Source: Zygnema circumcarinatum (lineage: Eukaryota; Streptophyta; Zygnematophyceae; Zygnematales; Zygnemataceae). From it: 64,000 nt of DNA. Each line of letters starts with the position of its first letter. The stretch's first letter is position 1. Under the pieces are notes generated by a model. That model made no database searches. It had not been told where the DNA came from and saw only the letters and a program-made list of their open reading frames with translations. The stretch is taken from positions 62,001-126,000 of the forward strand of contig CM074807.1 of assembly GCA_037447605.1 (NCBI GenBank), in the 5' to 3' direction. Below are positions 50,628 to 61,854 of the stretch, one piece after another. Position numbers and translations under genes: made by a program.

Positions 50628-53600
50628 TCACTTGGAAAAGTCGATGCGGTGAAGCAACACAGCTGACATAAGGAACTCCGCAGAATAGACGGACGCTCCT
50701 GCAGGGCTCACGCGAGAAAGAAAGAGAGAAACTCAGAATAGGAGACAAGACATTACAACTACGATCGAACCTCACGACCTCACCCCACCTTACGGACACC
50801 CTTCACATGCAGAGAGGGAGACGGGGAGGGGGAGCGGGAGGGGGAGGACAGAGAGAGAGAGAGAGAGAGAGCGAGAGATCAACTTATATTGTACTTTTAG
50901 TGAGTAATGGCCGGCAATGATGCCGATCCGCCTCGCCAGCCAAAACAAGGCAGGGGAACTCCTCTCCCTCTTCTGCGGGCGGGCCCTCATACGTTTTAAC
51001 TATCTGCAGTATTGAAGCAAAAAGTCGGATGTTGGAAACTGGGCTTTAGGTCGTTAAGCTTCCGCGACTGCTTAAATGCTCTAGTCATGAAAGCAGGCAA
51101 ACTGGCTTGGCATGAATCTCGCCTCCCAACATGGTCTCCCTGAGACTAGAACCCACATTAATCAATGAACCGGAATAAAATGTAAGCATCTGAACAAAGG
51201 ACCGAAGCAGCAACGTTGAAAAAGAAGCCCCACCTTAGCTCCTGCTGCTGTGGCTATCTCTGATAATTCCTTCGGAGCGGGTGTGGTATGAGGGGCAATA
51301 TATACACGCCATCCCTTCAAAACAAAAGGCGCTTTAGTCTTTAAAGTCTCGTGCTGTAGAGCTAAAGGTTTCTTAAGACGTTGAGGGGGTGAAGAGGAAG
51401 ATTGTTGTGAACACTCAGAAAGGAGGCGAGAGAACAGAAGCATTTAGCTGCGAATTACTTTTCAAAAACTGAAAAGAAATCAATCCTTGTTCAAACCTGC
51501 AGAACCGGCCGCTGTCGAGCTTCTGCCAACGCCACTCGGAGCGAAAATCCGAACTCTCTCTCTTTCCGCGCATCTTGAAGAATGAAGCTGCCCGGATCAA
51601 CAAACCTTTTGACTTCCCGGCAGCTCTCCAGCCACTCAGGAGTCACAACGTGGCAGCCTCTAGCAATAGCAATCATCATATTCACAGTTCGTCCAAACTT
51701 CTCAACTACGAAGTGGGTACACTCTGAAGGGTTGGAGGCGATTTTCCCTCCCAATTTGTTCACCATCTGGTTGAATGAAATGCCAAAGGCAGGGGACAAG
51801 GCAGATGCATCCAGTCGTCAGCAACAGAGGTACATTTTTTTTTAATTTGAAGGAATGCATTCCCAGATTCCGCTTCCTAATTTCACATTCGTTGCGCTCT
51901 AGACAACCACTCTGTGATTGACCTTCCACAACAAGAGCGAAGAGGTACATGTATGCAAGTATGTATGGAGGTTCATGTGTGAGAGAGGGGAATGTATGTA
52001 TGTGAATGAAATGCAGAGAAGAGTATATGGTCGTTGCGTTGAAGTATTCTATTAGAGTAGCGAGAGTGCCTCACCAAAGTAAAAGACGGACATTCCTCTT
52101 TAGGAAGTGAATGGCTGAATAACACCCTCACATCTTTCCTCCTATCTTGACTCGGACTTATCCACTCCTCCGCCTCTTCCTCGTCCACCTCCCTTTGCTC
52201 GCTCTCCTCCATCACCTTACCAGAACTCAATCCCCGGCTTGAGGATAGGCGCTTCTGTCTCTGTCTACTCCTCACTATTGTGTCTTCTATTGCTTTGGTC
52301 TCTTTCCTTCCCCTCAGCTCCCTGCCCTCTCCTGTTCTTGGAGTGCTATCACTGTATGTTTTAGATGTTGGGGCTGATGGATATTTTGGGGACTTTTTAG
52401 ATTTTGGAGATTGCTGGGTTTGAGCAGTTTTCATGCTTTTGGGCAGGTTTAAAGATCTTGGAAATATTGAGAGTACGTTACTAAAAGTTTTCGTTTTTGG
52501 AGCCTTCTCTTCTACGGAGGAGAATCGTTTTCTTTTTCCTTTTCTGACGTGTCCTTCACTTGATGTCTGAATTTCAGGTACCAGTCTGATCTTCGTTTTC
52601 GAACGCAGTTTTCTCTCCGTATCACTCTCTCCCTCGCCCACGCCCTCTCCCCCTTGCTCCCTCCCTTCTGCGACGGAGGCCTGACGTCGTGTATTTTTCC
52701 ATCCCGTTCCTTTCACTTCTAATTCTTTATCCTTTCTTGCCTTGTTTCCTTCATCTTCACGACACGTGGTAGTTTTTTCAGTCTTCTTTTTCATTGCATG
52801 CCTTATCTCCCCCTCCCGGTCTACCTCTCTCTCCGTAATCGACACTTGATTTTCCCTTCTCTTCTCAACGAGTACACCCTCGTATATACTATTCTCTTCT
52901 CCCTTGTCTCCCCTCCTCTGCGCTTCCCTTACCGTTTTCCTCCCTTTCTTCAATACCTTTTCATTTCTCTCACACTCCTGCACTCTTCCTCCATTCTTCC
53001 GTTTCCAGTTGCCATCTAGTTTCTTGGCCCCATTTTCCTCCTCCATCACTTTCTCTCTTGCTTCTTGCTTTCTCTGCTGCTTATTTACAGTCTCCTCTAT
53101 TCCTACCAATTTTGCATCTAATCCAAGCCTCTTGCCGTTCCTTTCCCCACCTTCCTCCTCCTCCCTCTCCTTCTCCTTTTCCTTTCCCCCCTCCTTAGAT
53201 TGGATAACCGCATTTCTATCTCCATCATTCACTCTCGGCTTATTTCCCTCCATTCCATCTGGTTTCGCAACCACACCATCCTTCAAATCCCTACCACCCA
53301 CATTCCTTTCAACGTCTCCTCCCCTCCCACTCATACCAGTCTCTCCATTTTCTTCTCCCTCCTCTCTCGCCTTGGGAGAAAACACCTCAGCCCAATCAAC
53401 TTTTGGATCTTTCTTCCATAGCTCGACTCTACCACCACTTCCCCCCCTCACTTCCATTCTCAAACCTTCTTTTTTCTTTGCTCTCGCTTCTCCTTCTATC
53501 CTTTCCACACGTGCAGGCAAATCTGTAGAATTTCCAAGTATATGCATCGCTTCTAAAGCCACTTGTGTATCTTCTCCGATCGGAGAGTCATATTCCCCCC

Positions 53601-56600
53601 TCAATGTTGCTGACACAGGAGCAGTAGCAACGCTGTTACTTGCAGGAAATTCCGTAAAGTTGTTCTGTTCAACGGAGGTTCCCAGAGAAATCCCAACCCT
53701 GCGAACACCAGTAGCATTTTTCTTTTTCTGCCTTGAGCCATTAGGGTATGTAGTTTTCTTTGTACCTTCAGCTTCTGCATTGCCTAAAGAGTCCCTCCTT
53801 TCTATCCTTGTAAGCTTGTTCTGACCCAGAAGTGACGTCCTAGAACTGCGGATATTTTCAGGAGCATTTTGCGCCTTCTTCGGAGCTTTCCTTGCACCGT
53901 GACGCCTTCCTCCTTCCTTTGATCCATCTCCCACCTTTACTTCCCTTTTATCATGTTGACTGTCTGCCCATTCATAAACATCACGAGTCGGTGCCTCTAT
54001 TACACCTCCCGTAAAACTTTCCCGCCCAAAAAATACATCTCCCCTACCATCTCCCCTACCATCTCCCACCCCCTCATTAACCCCATTTGCATGCCAAATA
54101 GGGTTTCCTAGAGCACCTTTCCCCATTCTCTCAACACCTCTTCCCCCTCTTCCCTTAGACCTTACCCCCTTTGTTTCAGCACGAAATGTGAAAGGTATTC
54201 CATTCTCCTCCGATACCCCTCTGGGCTTCTTCAGGCCCCTTACAATCCCCAATATTGGCATTCCTAACAGCCCTTCTCCCAGTTCTTCCTGATCTGACTG
54301 AATCTCTCCGGGTTCCATGCGTAAATCCGTTATACCATGACCTAAATCATCGTCATATGAATCAGGTATCAACTGATCAATTATGCCGAAAGCCCTCCGT
54401 TGGGACTCTTCTCCAGGGGGCTCCGTTTCAGAATCAAGACTTAAACGCACTTCCCAAGACTTATCTGCAGGCTTTACTTCATCCATTATTCTTTCCTCAA
54501 CAATTTTCGTTTCCAGCCCTTTGGAATCATCCCCTTCAGCAGATTTGCAGTTCCTAACACCATTACTGCAATCCAATACCTGCTCCCATCCTCCTTCCCT
54601 TTCTCTCTGTCGTTCCTTACATTCACCCTCTTCTTCCTTCCGTTCACTATCCCCTTCTCTATCTCCATTCTTGGGTTCTCCCTCTTCCAATTTCTCTCCT
54701 ATTTTCTTGCCCTCTACCTCTCCCTCTCCCCTTTTCTCTTTTTTGGTTGTCCCCTCTACTTCTCCCTCTCCTTCTCCACTTTCCCTCTGTACTCCCTCTC
54801 CGTCTCCCGCTCCGACTCCCCGCCTATGTTGCATGTCAACTTTACACAACATCTCTATACTTTCATGACTGATATCCTTTTTTTCTTCTTTCTCCTCTCC
54901 GACTTCCCTATAAGCCAGCACGCCCAGTTGATGATCTCCTCCTCCCTCGCCTCTCTGACAACATTCACTCCCTTCCACTTCATCTAGTCCACAAACTGGT
55001 TTCAACTGTTCGTGAGCTGCTCCTGTAGAACTTCTGTGGTTTCCCTCAAGGTTAGCTTCCACATGTAAGGTGCTCTCGGATTCTGTGAATCCTTTTGTAC
55101 AATTCACAATGTGATGGTGCCTAAGTAAGGTTACAGGAGCTTCCCCTAAACTCTCGCATGCACAAGCTCTGCCTAAAGAGTGCTGATTTTCTAGGTCACT
55201 ATGGGAAGTGTGAGTGGGACTCACCTTTATCTTCCCCACCTCCCTACTTCCTCTATCTTCGTAACCTCTTCTCCCTCCTACATCTACCTTACCGCTTCCG
55301 TCCTCCTTCAGCTTCAAAGACCCTGCCACACGTAGGTTTTCGTGACGAGAATTGTCGATATCGTCTGCAACAATCAAACTAACATATGAAGATATTGCCG
55401 TTGAAAGGTAAATAAAAACAACATCTAGCAGTCATTTCGAATAGTAGATGGTATCAGTGGAAACGTCACTAACCAGGATCTTCCTCTTCATCTCTCGTCG
55501 ACTCCTTATCGTCTGTTGTTTTCTCCTGAACGGCTTCAACGCACTGCGTCCCCTCCACCTCTGATCTCTCTCTGTCCTCCAAAACTTGCGTTTCTCCTTC
55601 CACTCGATGGCCTGCATTATCTTCTAAACTAAAATCTCCGGCTTCGATATCTCTATATTCTATTTTTTCACGTCCATCTTCGCTTCGTTTCCGCTTACAC
55701 GAGCCAGACAGCAGCGCAGCGTCACTTACCAAAGCTAACATTCCCGTAAAATATTTCTCACACCTCCTCTTTGTATTTCCGTAGCTTGCTTTAGTAGCCT
55801 CTCCTGCACTCCCAGCTTCACCCAAAAGTGCGGATAACTCAGGGAAATCAATTCTTTGAGTTTCCTCTACTTCTTCCGCACAAGTATCCCCTTCGTCAGC
55901 CCACTCGTATCTCTCTGTGTCTTCTTCACATTTCTCATTTCCTCCTTCCAAAGCATCCACCCTGTGCAGTCTCTCTCCATTTCCGTGGTAAGGGCAAGTT
56001 CCTTCCAACGTCTTGTCACTCTTCACTGCAGTCCTCACCCTCTTACAACTCTCTCTCCAGGGCTGGGTCTCTTCAACCTCCACCAATGTATCGCCCACCG
56101 CTCCTCCTTCTGATTCGTCTCCTCCTCTTCTCCTCGCTTTCTGAGTAAAATCTCTAAAACTCATATCCAACTGATCAGTTCCCCCTGTCAGAACCCTAAT
56201 TCCGGCTGTCAACTTCACCCGATTTCTTCTCTCCTCCCCCGCAAGCGCTCCAAACCTCGGAGTGTCGCCATCCTCTCTCTCCACTGACTCCCCCAACGCA
56301 ACCTCTGAGTCTTCAAGAAGAAGACACAACCCTCTGTTGCAGGACCTCTTCTTTCTCTCTCTCTCCTCCTCCTCCTGTTCAGACTCCTCTTCCCTCTCTC
56401 TCTTCCGCAAAATCCTCCGAGATTCATCATTAGCACCAAGAACAGAAACTCCCTCCAGAATATTTCGAGAGTCGCTTGCTGCTTCGTGGAAGCTTCCTGT
56501 AAATAAAGGCTCTCCAAAGCTCGGAGAAGACTGCCAAGTGTTCTTGGCATCCTCTCCCTCCTCCCGCTTTGACAGATCCTTCACCCTCATGCAAGCACGT

Positions 56601-56860
56601 CCGCCCCCCTCCTGTCCTCTGACCCTTCCCTGCATATGTGGTCGTCCATCTCGCCTCTCTCTCTTCTCCTCTCTCCCACTCTCACCTCCTCCTAACGAAG
56701 CGAGAGGCGCGTCACCTCTAATGGCATCAGCATTAACACCATCTCCGCGTTCAAATATGGTGCCATGCCTCCCTCCCATGTAATCTAAAGCGGCAACCTC
56801 CGTCCAGGCGTTGGATTCCGCAGCTCCCGCCCCTCCTCCGAGGCGCCCACTTGCCGCCAT
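50628..56860 (-). CDS. Large tandem-BRCT protein, MDC1/PTIP-like (plant BCP-type)
   Basis: Probable DNA-damage-response scaffold. Exons: 56860-55474, 55364-52075, 51766-51497, 51413-51234, 51003-50895, 50698-50628; 1768 aa, all phases agree. Residues 1 to about 1540 are charged and disordered, with Glu/Arg/Lys blocks and many basic clusters. Two C-terminal BRCT domains follow. BRCT1 runs DVRVLFSHSL, MVNKLGGKIAS, CTHFVVEKFGRT, VVTPEWLESC. BRCT2 runs LKGWRVYIAPHTTP, FPCLVLAGEADRHHC, ASVYSAEFLMSAVL. The Trp of WLESC is the conserved BRCT helix-3 residue. Five TQ motifs lie in the first exon. This layout matches plant BRCT proteins reported to act like MDC1. The last exon stops at TGA, but AAGTGAGT there could also be a donor. 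Antisense open frames across exon 2 are shadows. Confidence 0.88.
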
Positions 56861-58556
56861 GGATTTTTAGGGTCAGAGCTTGCAACGCTCTGCCGGGCGA
56901 GGGAACCGCGCTGGCTCCAACGGGCAACTGGGCTCCTGCCTGACGTGGCGCGCCACGTCGGACGGATGCCTGACACGTCCGCAGATGGTTATATGACCGC
57001 TATGGTGACCTCAGTTTCAGAAAAATGAAAAACGGTCAATTCGCGTCCGCTCCCTCCCATTCCCCCCCTTCTCTCTCTCTCTCGCTCAGGTGTTCCAACA
57101 GGCGCCACGTGGCGTGCGGCCATGGCCTCCGGCGGCGTTTCCCCCTTTCCTCAGGACTCCAATATCGCAGCATATCGCATTTCTCCAAACCGGGATATAA
57201 CAAGAATTCAATATCGCGATGCATCCCACACTTTCATACCGCTTTATATCGCGTCGGTTCCAGAATCGACCCCTCCGCAAAAGCTGCCCCCAAATCGAAG
57301 AATTTCTATTTACGTGGCGCCTACTCATTGGTCGCGGTGGAACAGCTCTGTGTCCCTACCCCCGACTTCGTGCCCTTACCGCGTACCACGCGCCTGTCCC
57401 CGCAATCGCTGGACGGCCTCCGATTGGCTGCGCGCGACTTCGACCTCGTCTCCGTGGCGCGTCTAGTCACTCTAGTGACTGTCACGTCAAGCGCCTGAAT
57501 TCGAGCACTTATCGATAAGCAGTCAGCTCGCACTTGCGCGTTCGTCTGTGGGCGCCGCGTGGCGACTGTGGTCCCACCGACGCATTCCCTACATACGTCG
57601 ACCGTCGATGGCCATCGGAGGAATATATACCGTCCGATCAGCAGTTAAGAAAATACTGCTGATGTCAGCCGTCCGCTCGTCGTGGGACCACCGCGTAGCC
57701 GTGACGCCACGTGGAGCCCTCAGTAGACCTGCCGCCCCCTCTGCCGCGTGACGCTTGTCGGGACCTGTGATAAGGTCGTCGCACTATACGGACGGCCCGG
57801 ACCGCCCGTTGACCAAAATTTGATGTAACGTGGCGTTCTTTCAGTCGTCCGATCTCTAACATTGCCGTTCGGGCCTGCACGCTCGCCCCCACCGACGATA
57901 AAGCGCCGAAGCGCAGAATGAAAATGACTGGGCATCGGCCAATCAGAGGCCGTCGTTGTGTCGGTGCGCTTTAGCGATTCCGAATGCGCGCCGCCACGTG
58001 GCGCGCTTGGCCTCGCCAAAACGCGGTCCCACCGGTCGATGAAATGCTCACCGACATTTGCGGCGTTCTGGAAGCGGCCCGAAATATTTTCGCCTCCAGT
58101 AATCGTCCGCGATCGAGCGAGCGTTGGCCGGGCAGCTGAAATTCTACGACCAGTGCAGCCCACCTTCGGCGCCTCACGTCACGTCACATCGCACGCACCG
58201 TACGCGACCATTCCACCACGGCGGTGGCGCCACCTGTTGGTCCGTGCAGTCTATTTGAAGATGCGGTAGGAGCACGGCCCGCCGGTTTGAGCCGCACGTT
58301 TCCTCTCCGGGCAGCTCGCGGCCAACCTTAAGCTGCCCGAACGGCGCTCGCCCAATCGCGGACGCTTGCGTCGCCAACACACGGCAGCCGAAACCATTTC
58401 AGGCCTGCCCGGGGCCCATCCCAAGGTCTCGCCCCGCGTCCCGGACCATCATTCCTACCTCACTCACTTCACCTACTCTCTCTCTCTCTCACTCTCACTT
58501 TCTCACACACACTCTCTCGCTCTCTCTCTCTCTCTCTCCTGCATCCAACTACGGCC
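56861..58556. promoter_or_regulatory. Shared upstream region with three CACGTG boxes
   Basis: 1.7 kb between divergent start codons of the BRCT gene and the coiled-coil gene. CACGTG (G-box) lies at 57106-57111, 57708-57713 and 57995-58000, two of them inside GCCACGTGGC palindromes. Further CACGTC/ACGTGG half-sites lie near 56945-56975. Short CT runs precede the right-hand ATG (58481-58540). Binding by bZIP/bHLH factors is inferred. Confidence 0.5.
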
Positions 58557-60485
58557 ATGGCTGCCGCGCCCTCGCCCTCCCTCCGCGAGCGCGTGCGCTT
58601 GCTGGCGCTGAACCAGCTGCAGGCGCTGCTCTCGTACTGGCGGCTCTACACCGCCGCGCCGGGCGCCGACCGCGACGCCTTCGCGCAGACGGCCCTCGAC
58701 TACAGCAAGGCGTACGGCGTGCTCGACCTCCCTCCCCTGCCGCCGCCTGTCAAGGAGCCCTCTGCGAGTCTCGAGGACTCCCACATGAGGAAAAGGGCCG
58801 CCGTTGAAGACCGCCTACGCGAGCTCGCCCTCCCTCAGTTGCGCGCGTTGTTGTACACATGGCAGTTGTGCCCCAATAGCCTCCCCCTCGATCGCCACGC
58901 CTTCCTGCAAGTTGCGCTCGGATACGCGCACCTCCACAAGGTCGTGGAGCTCCCTCCGCTGCCGCCGCGTCCTGCCGAGGCCGCCGCCTCTCTCGCAGGG
59001 GCCGAGGAGGAGGCAGCGCCAAGGAAGCGGCGGCTTCAGGAGGAGGAGGAGGAGGAGGAGGCGGGCGAGTGCGCCGAGAGGGAGGGGGAAAGAGGCAGCG
59101 TCAAGCGCCTCCGCATGGCGTCGCCTGCTGCGCCCGTCCCCTTCTCTCCCGCTCCCTTCTTCCGCCCGAGGAGGAGAGCCTCCACCTCCACCTCGCCCTC
59201 TCTCGCGGCTCCATCGCTCAAACGGCCCGCGGAGGCGGAGGCGCCTCAGAGGCCTTCTTTGCTCCCTGTGTACCACCCCCCCATGGAGGGTTCAAAGAGG
59301 GTGGCGACTCGTTTTTATCAGCACGAGCGCGTTGAAGCTGGTGAGTATACATTTTTTATATGTTTTAGTTTGTTTATTCTTTTTTTTTTTGTTTATTTTT
59401 TCTTGTTTATTTTTTTTTTTTTAATGTTTTTTACACGTTTGTCTTTTGTCAACTTCTGCCAGGTCTGTCGCATGGCATGAGGATGTTCCTCGGCATTGAA
59501 AGTTTCAAGCCAACGCCAAAGGTACTTTTTCTTATGCTATTCACTAGGCTAGCCTTGTATGCGTACAGCTTGAAGCAGCTCAAGGAGCCTTACCCCCTTT
59601 GTTTGTCTGCTGCAGGAGTCGGCTCTGAAGCATGACAAGTGGATCAGAAAATCGATCGAGAGTCAAAAACAAGCCGAGGTGAGAATCATCTTTCTCTCTC
59701 TCCCTATGTCTCAGTCACTCTCTTTCACTGTCCCTCCCACGCTCTCCTCTCTTCCTCTTTCTTTCTTGCTTGGAATGTTTATCTGAATGAACCAAAATCA
59801 GGCAGAAAGGTAGCGATGGTGCATAATGATGGGAGATAGTTTGAAAACACAATATTCCTTTTGCTGATTTCATTTTCCGAATGTTTTTGTGGCGAATGCG
59901 CAGGAAAGAGCCGAGGCAGCTCGGAAGGCCGCCCGCGAGCAAAGGGTGGCGGAGGAAGGTGCCGAGGAGGAGCGGAAGAGACAGGTCCGGAAAGCAATGG
60001 AAGAAGCCGACGCCGCGAAGCTGAAGACTGCGGAGGAGCTCGGGAGCGACTGCTTGGAGGCGTACAAGGAAGTGGCGAGCAAACGAGATGAGTTTCGGAA
60101 GCTCAAAAGCGAGTGGGACGACTCGCGGCGGCTGGATGAGCTGTGGAACGAGAAGGAGACGCGCCGCCAGCTGAGGGATGAATACCGAGAAATCGGCCAT
60201 CAGCTCCTCTTAATATACGTGAGTCAACGGACCCCGCTCGACCTCTCCTTGCGTTGTTATCCCCCCTTCGTTTCGCTCTCTCACTCTCTTTGTTTCTATC
60301 CTGCTCCCTTCCTCCGTAGCTGAAGCTGCCTCTGTCTGCTTGTCTGCCTGCTTGCTTGCTTGCAGACGCGCAAAGTCCACGAGTTTGTGAAGGTGGAGGC
60401 GGTGAGCGTGGCGGATCGAGTGCTGGAGGAGGCCTGTGCCGTCGCAGCCATTCGCGGTTGGCCGGAGGCGGCCACAGCGGCGTAG
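58557..60485 (+). CDS. Unrecognised protein: two N-terminal repeats plus C-terminal coiled coil
   Basis: I do not recognise the family. Exons: 58557-59340, 59463-59521, 59616-59678, 59904-60218, 60366-60485; 446 aa, GT-AG, phases agree. Residues about 9-64 and 83-138 are two copies of one module sharing LAL.QL.ALL..W, a DR.AF.Q.AL.Y core and an end (E/D)LPPLPP. A basic/acidic linker follows (PRKRRLQ, nine Glu residues, SVKRLRM), a likely nuclear signal, then Pro/Ser-rich sequence. LSHGMRMFLGIESFKPTPK opens a conserved-looking block. Residues about 302-407 form an Ala/Glu/Arg coiled coil (AARKAAREQRVAEEGAEE, LDELWNEKETRRQLRDEY). The end is TRKVHEFVKVEAVSVADRV and a helical tail. The start at 58557 has a good GCCATGG context. 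Confidence 0.78.
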
Positions 60486-60690
60486 AGACACACCACACAG
60501 AGGATAGGGGTGGGGGTGGCGCATTTTTGCAGTCTTCCATTAGTCGGTGTCTATGTCAGTTCCGGTTTCAGTGTCAGTTCCAGTTCAGCCACAGCGGCGT
60601 AGAGACACGCTGTATGGGGGTGTCGACATTTTTGCAGTCTTCCATTAGTCGGTGTCTATTGCAGTTCCGGTTTTAGTTCCAGTTCTTGTT
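60472..60690. repeat. Tandem duplication of about 115 bp over the stop codon and 3' UTR
   Basis: The segment GCCACAGCGGCGTAGAGACA with the following sequence through TTGCAGTCTTCCATTAGTCG and TTCCGGTTT occurs at about 60470-60573 and again at about 60588-60680. The duplication includes the last codons and TAG of the coiled-coil gene. Confidence 0.85.
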
Positions 60691-61854
60691 TTTTTTGTTC
60701 GACACTGAGTGAGTGCGATTTTTTTGCTGCAACATCTATGATGTTTGCAGTTTCCATCGCTGCTCCTCAGTTGTAAAGTGCAGTTCAAGAGTGTTGTAAC
60801 TGAACATGGAACTGGCTGACCGGACCAGCATTTTTTTTAGATGGCAGTTTAGCAGCATCATCCTCAACGAGGACAAGTCTTTTTTTTTTTTTTTTTTGTT
60901 TTTCATAAGATCGGAGGAGTTTGGAAATTCTACAAGTGCTGCGCAGACAAATGAACGCTTTGTGTAAAACCATTAATAAAGTAGGGATTTCCATGAACTG
61001 ATGAGGACTGCCTTGGCTGTTGTTTTGGCATTCACCAGTTTTAGTGAAGATGGCGGTGGCTCGGCCCTTACTGCAAATATGTGACGAATCGTGAATGGCA
61101 TGTGACTGACTGACTGAATGATTGCATCCCTCCCTGCGTGAGAGAGAGCATGACCTTGAGTGCCGTGCCTGCCATCAGCCCACCCTCTCCTCTGGGGTCC
61201 AACCTTCTCCCAGCATGGACTGGACTCCGCTGCATTATTAGATTGACGGCAATCCTTCCCTCTCTCATCGCTCGTCACATCAATCGGCCGCCTCTGTCGT
61301 AGATTTGGTGACATCGATGCGGCCCCCATTGTGTCTCGCGTCGTGCGTCGTGCGTGTATCTTCTCTCGCAACTTATCGCTGTGAGCTTCTATTGTTTGCT
61401 TTTGAGTCGTTTGAGTAACTTTTTCGTCAAGATAATAAAAGCGTAGAAACGTTTGAAACGAGGATAGAGCATACCGAGAGGACATATTGAGCAAACACAT
61501 CATCTAAAAGCCGTCCAAACGTGGAGCCCCTGTTTGAAAGTTGTCGTACAAAGGTGATGTAACGCAGCAGATGGTACAAAGGTGTGGCTGGAGGACCCTC
61601 TCCCCTACCCGGCTACAGTCTTAAGCACGCTCTGTTTGTTTTCGTGGGAACGTAGAAAGTGCCTTTATTTTTTACCATGACTTTTTCATAAACATTACTA
61701 CTTTTTACTCTTTTTCTGCGGCCATGGAATACCCTTTCCCTTTTGTAGCCCTTTTTTTTGTACTTTTTTACATGTCCGGAGCCTAAGATGCCGAGGCAAG
61801 CTATAACGGAGAAGCATGTAAGCGTTTGACCAGTTACAATAAAGCAGCTGTGGT
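60691..61854. other. Intergenic, converging 3' flanks
   Basis: 3' UTRs of the coiled-coil gene (+) and the KEA gene (-). A minus-strand open frame at 60973-61503 (176 codons) shows no recognisable motifs. A/T runs near 60870-60900 and 61660-61770 may hold poly(A) signals. Confidence 0.55.

Noticed and set aside
52904-53824. 306-codon plus-strand Ser/Pro/Phe-rich frame
   Set aside because: Antisense shadow of the Glu/Lys/Arg-rich BRCT exon 52075-55364.
60973-61503. 176-codon minus-strand frame between the coiled-coil and KEA genes
   Set aside because: No motifs and poor context; it lies in the converging 3' flanks.
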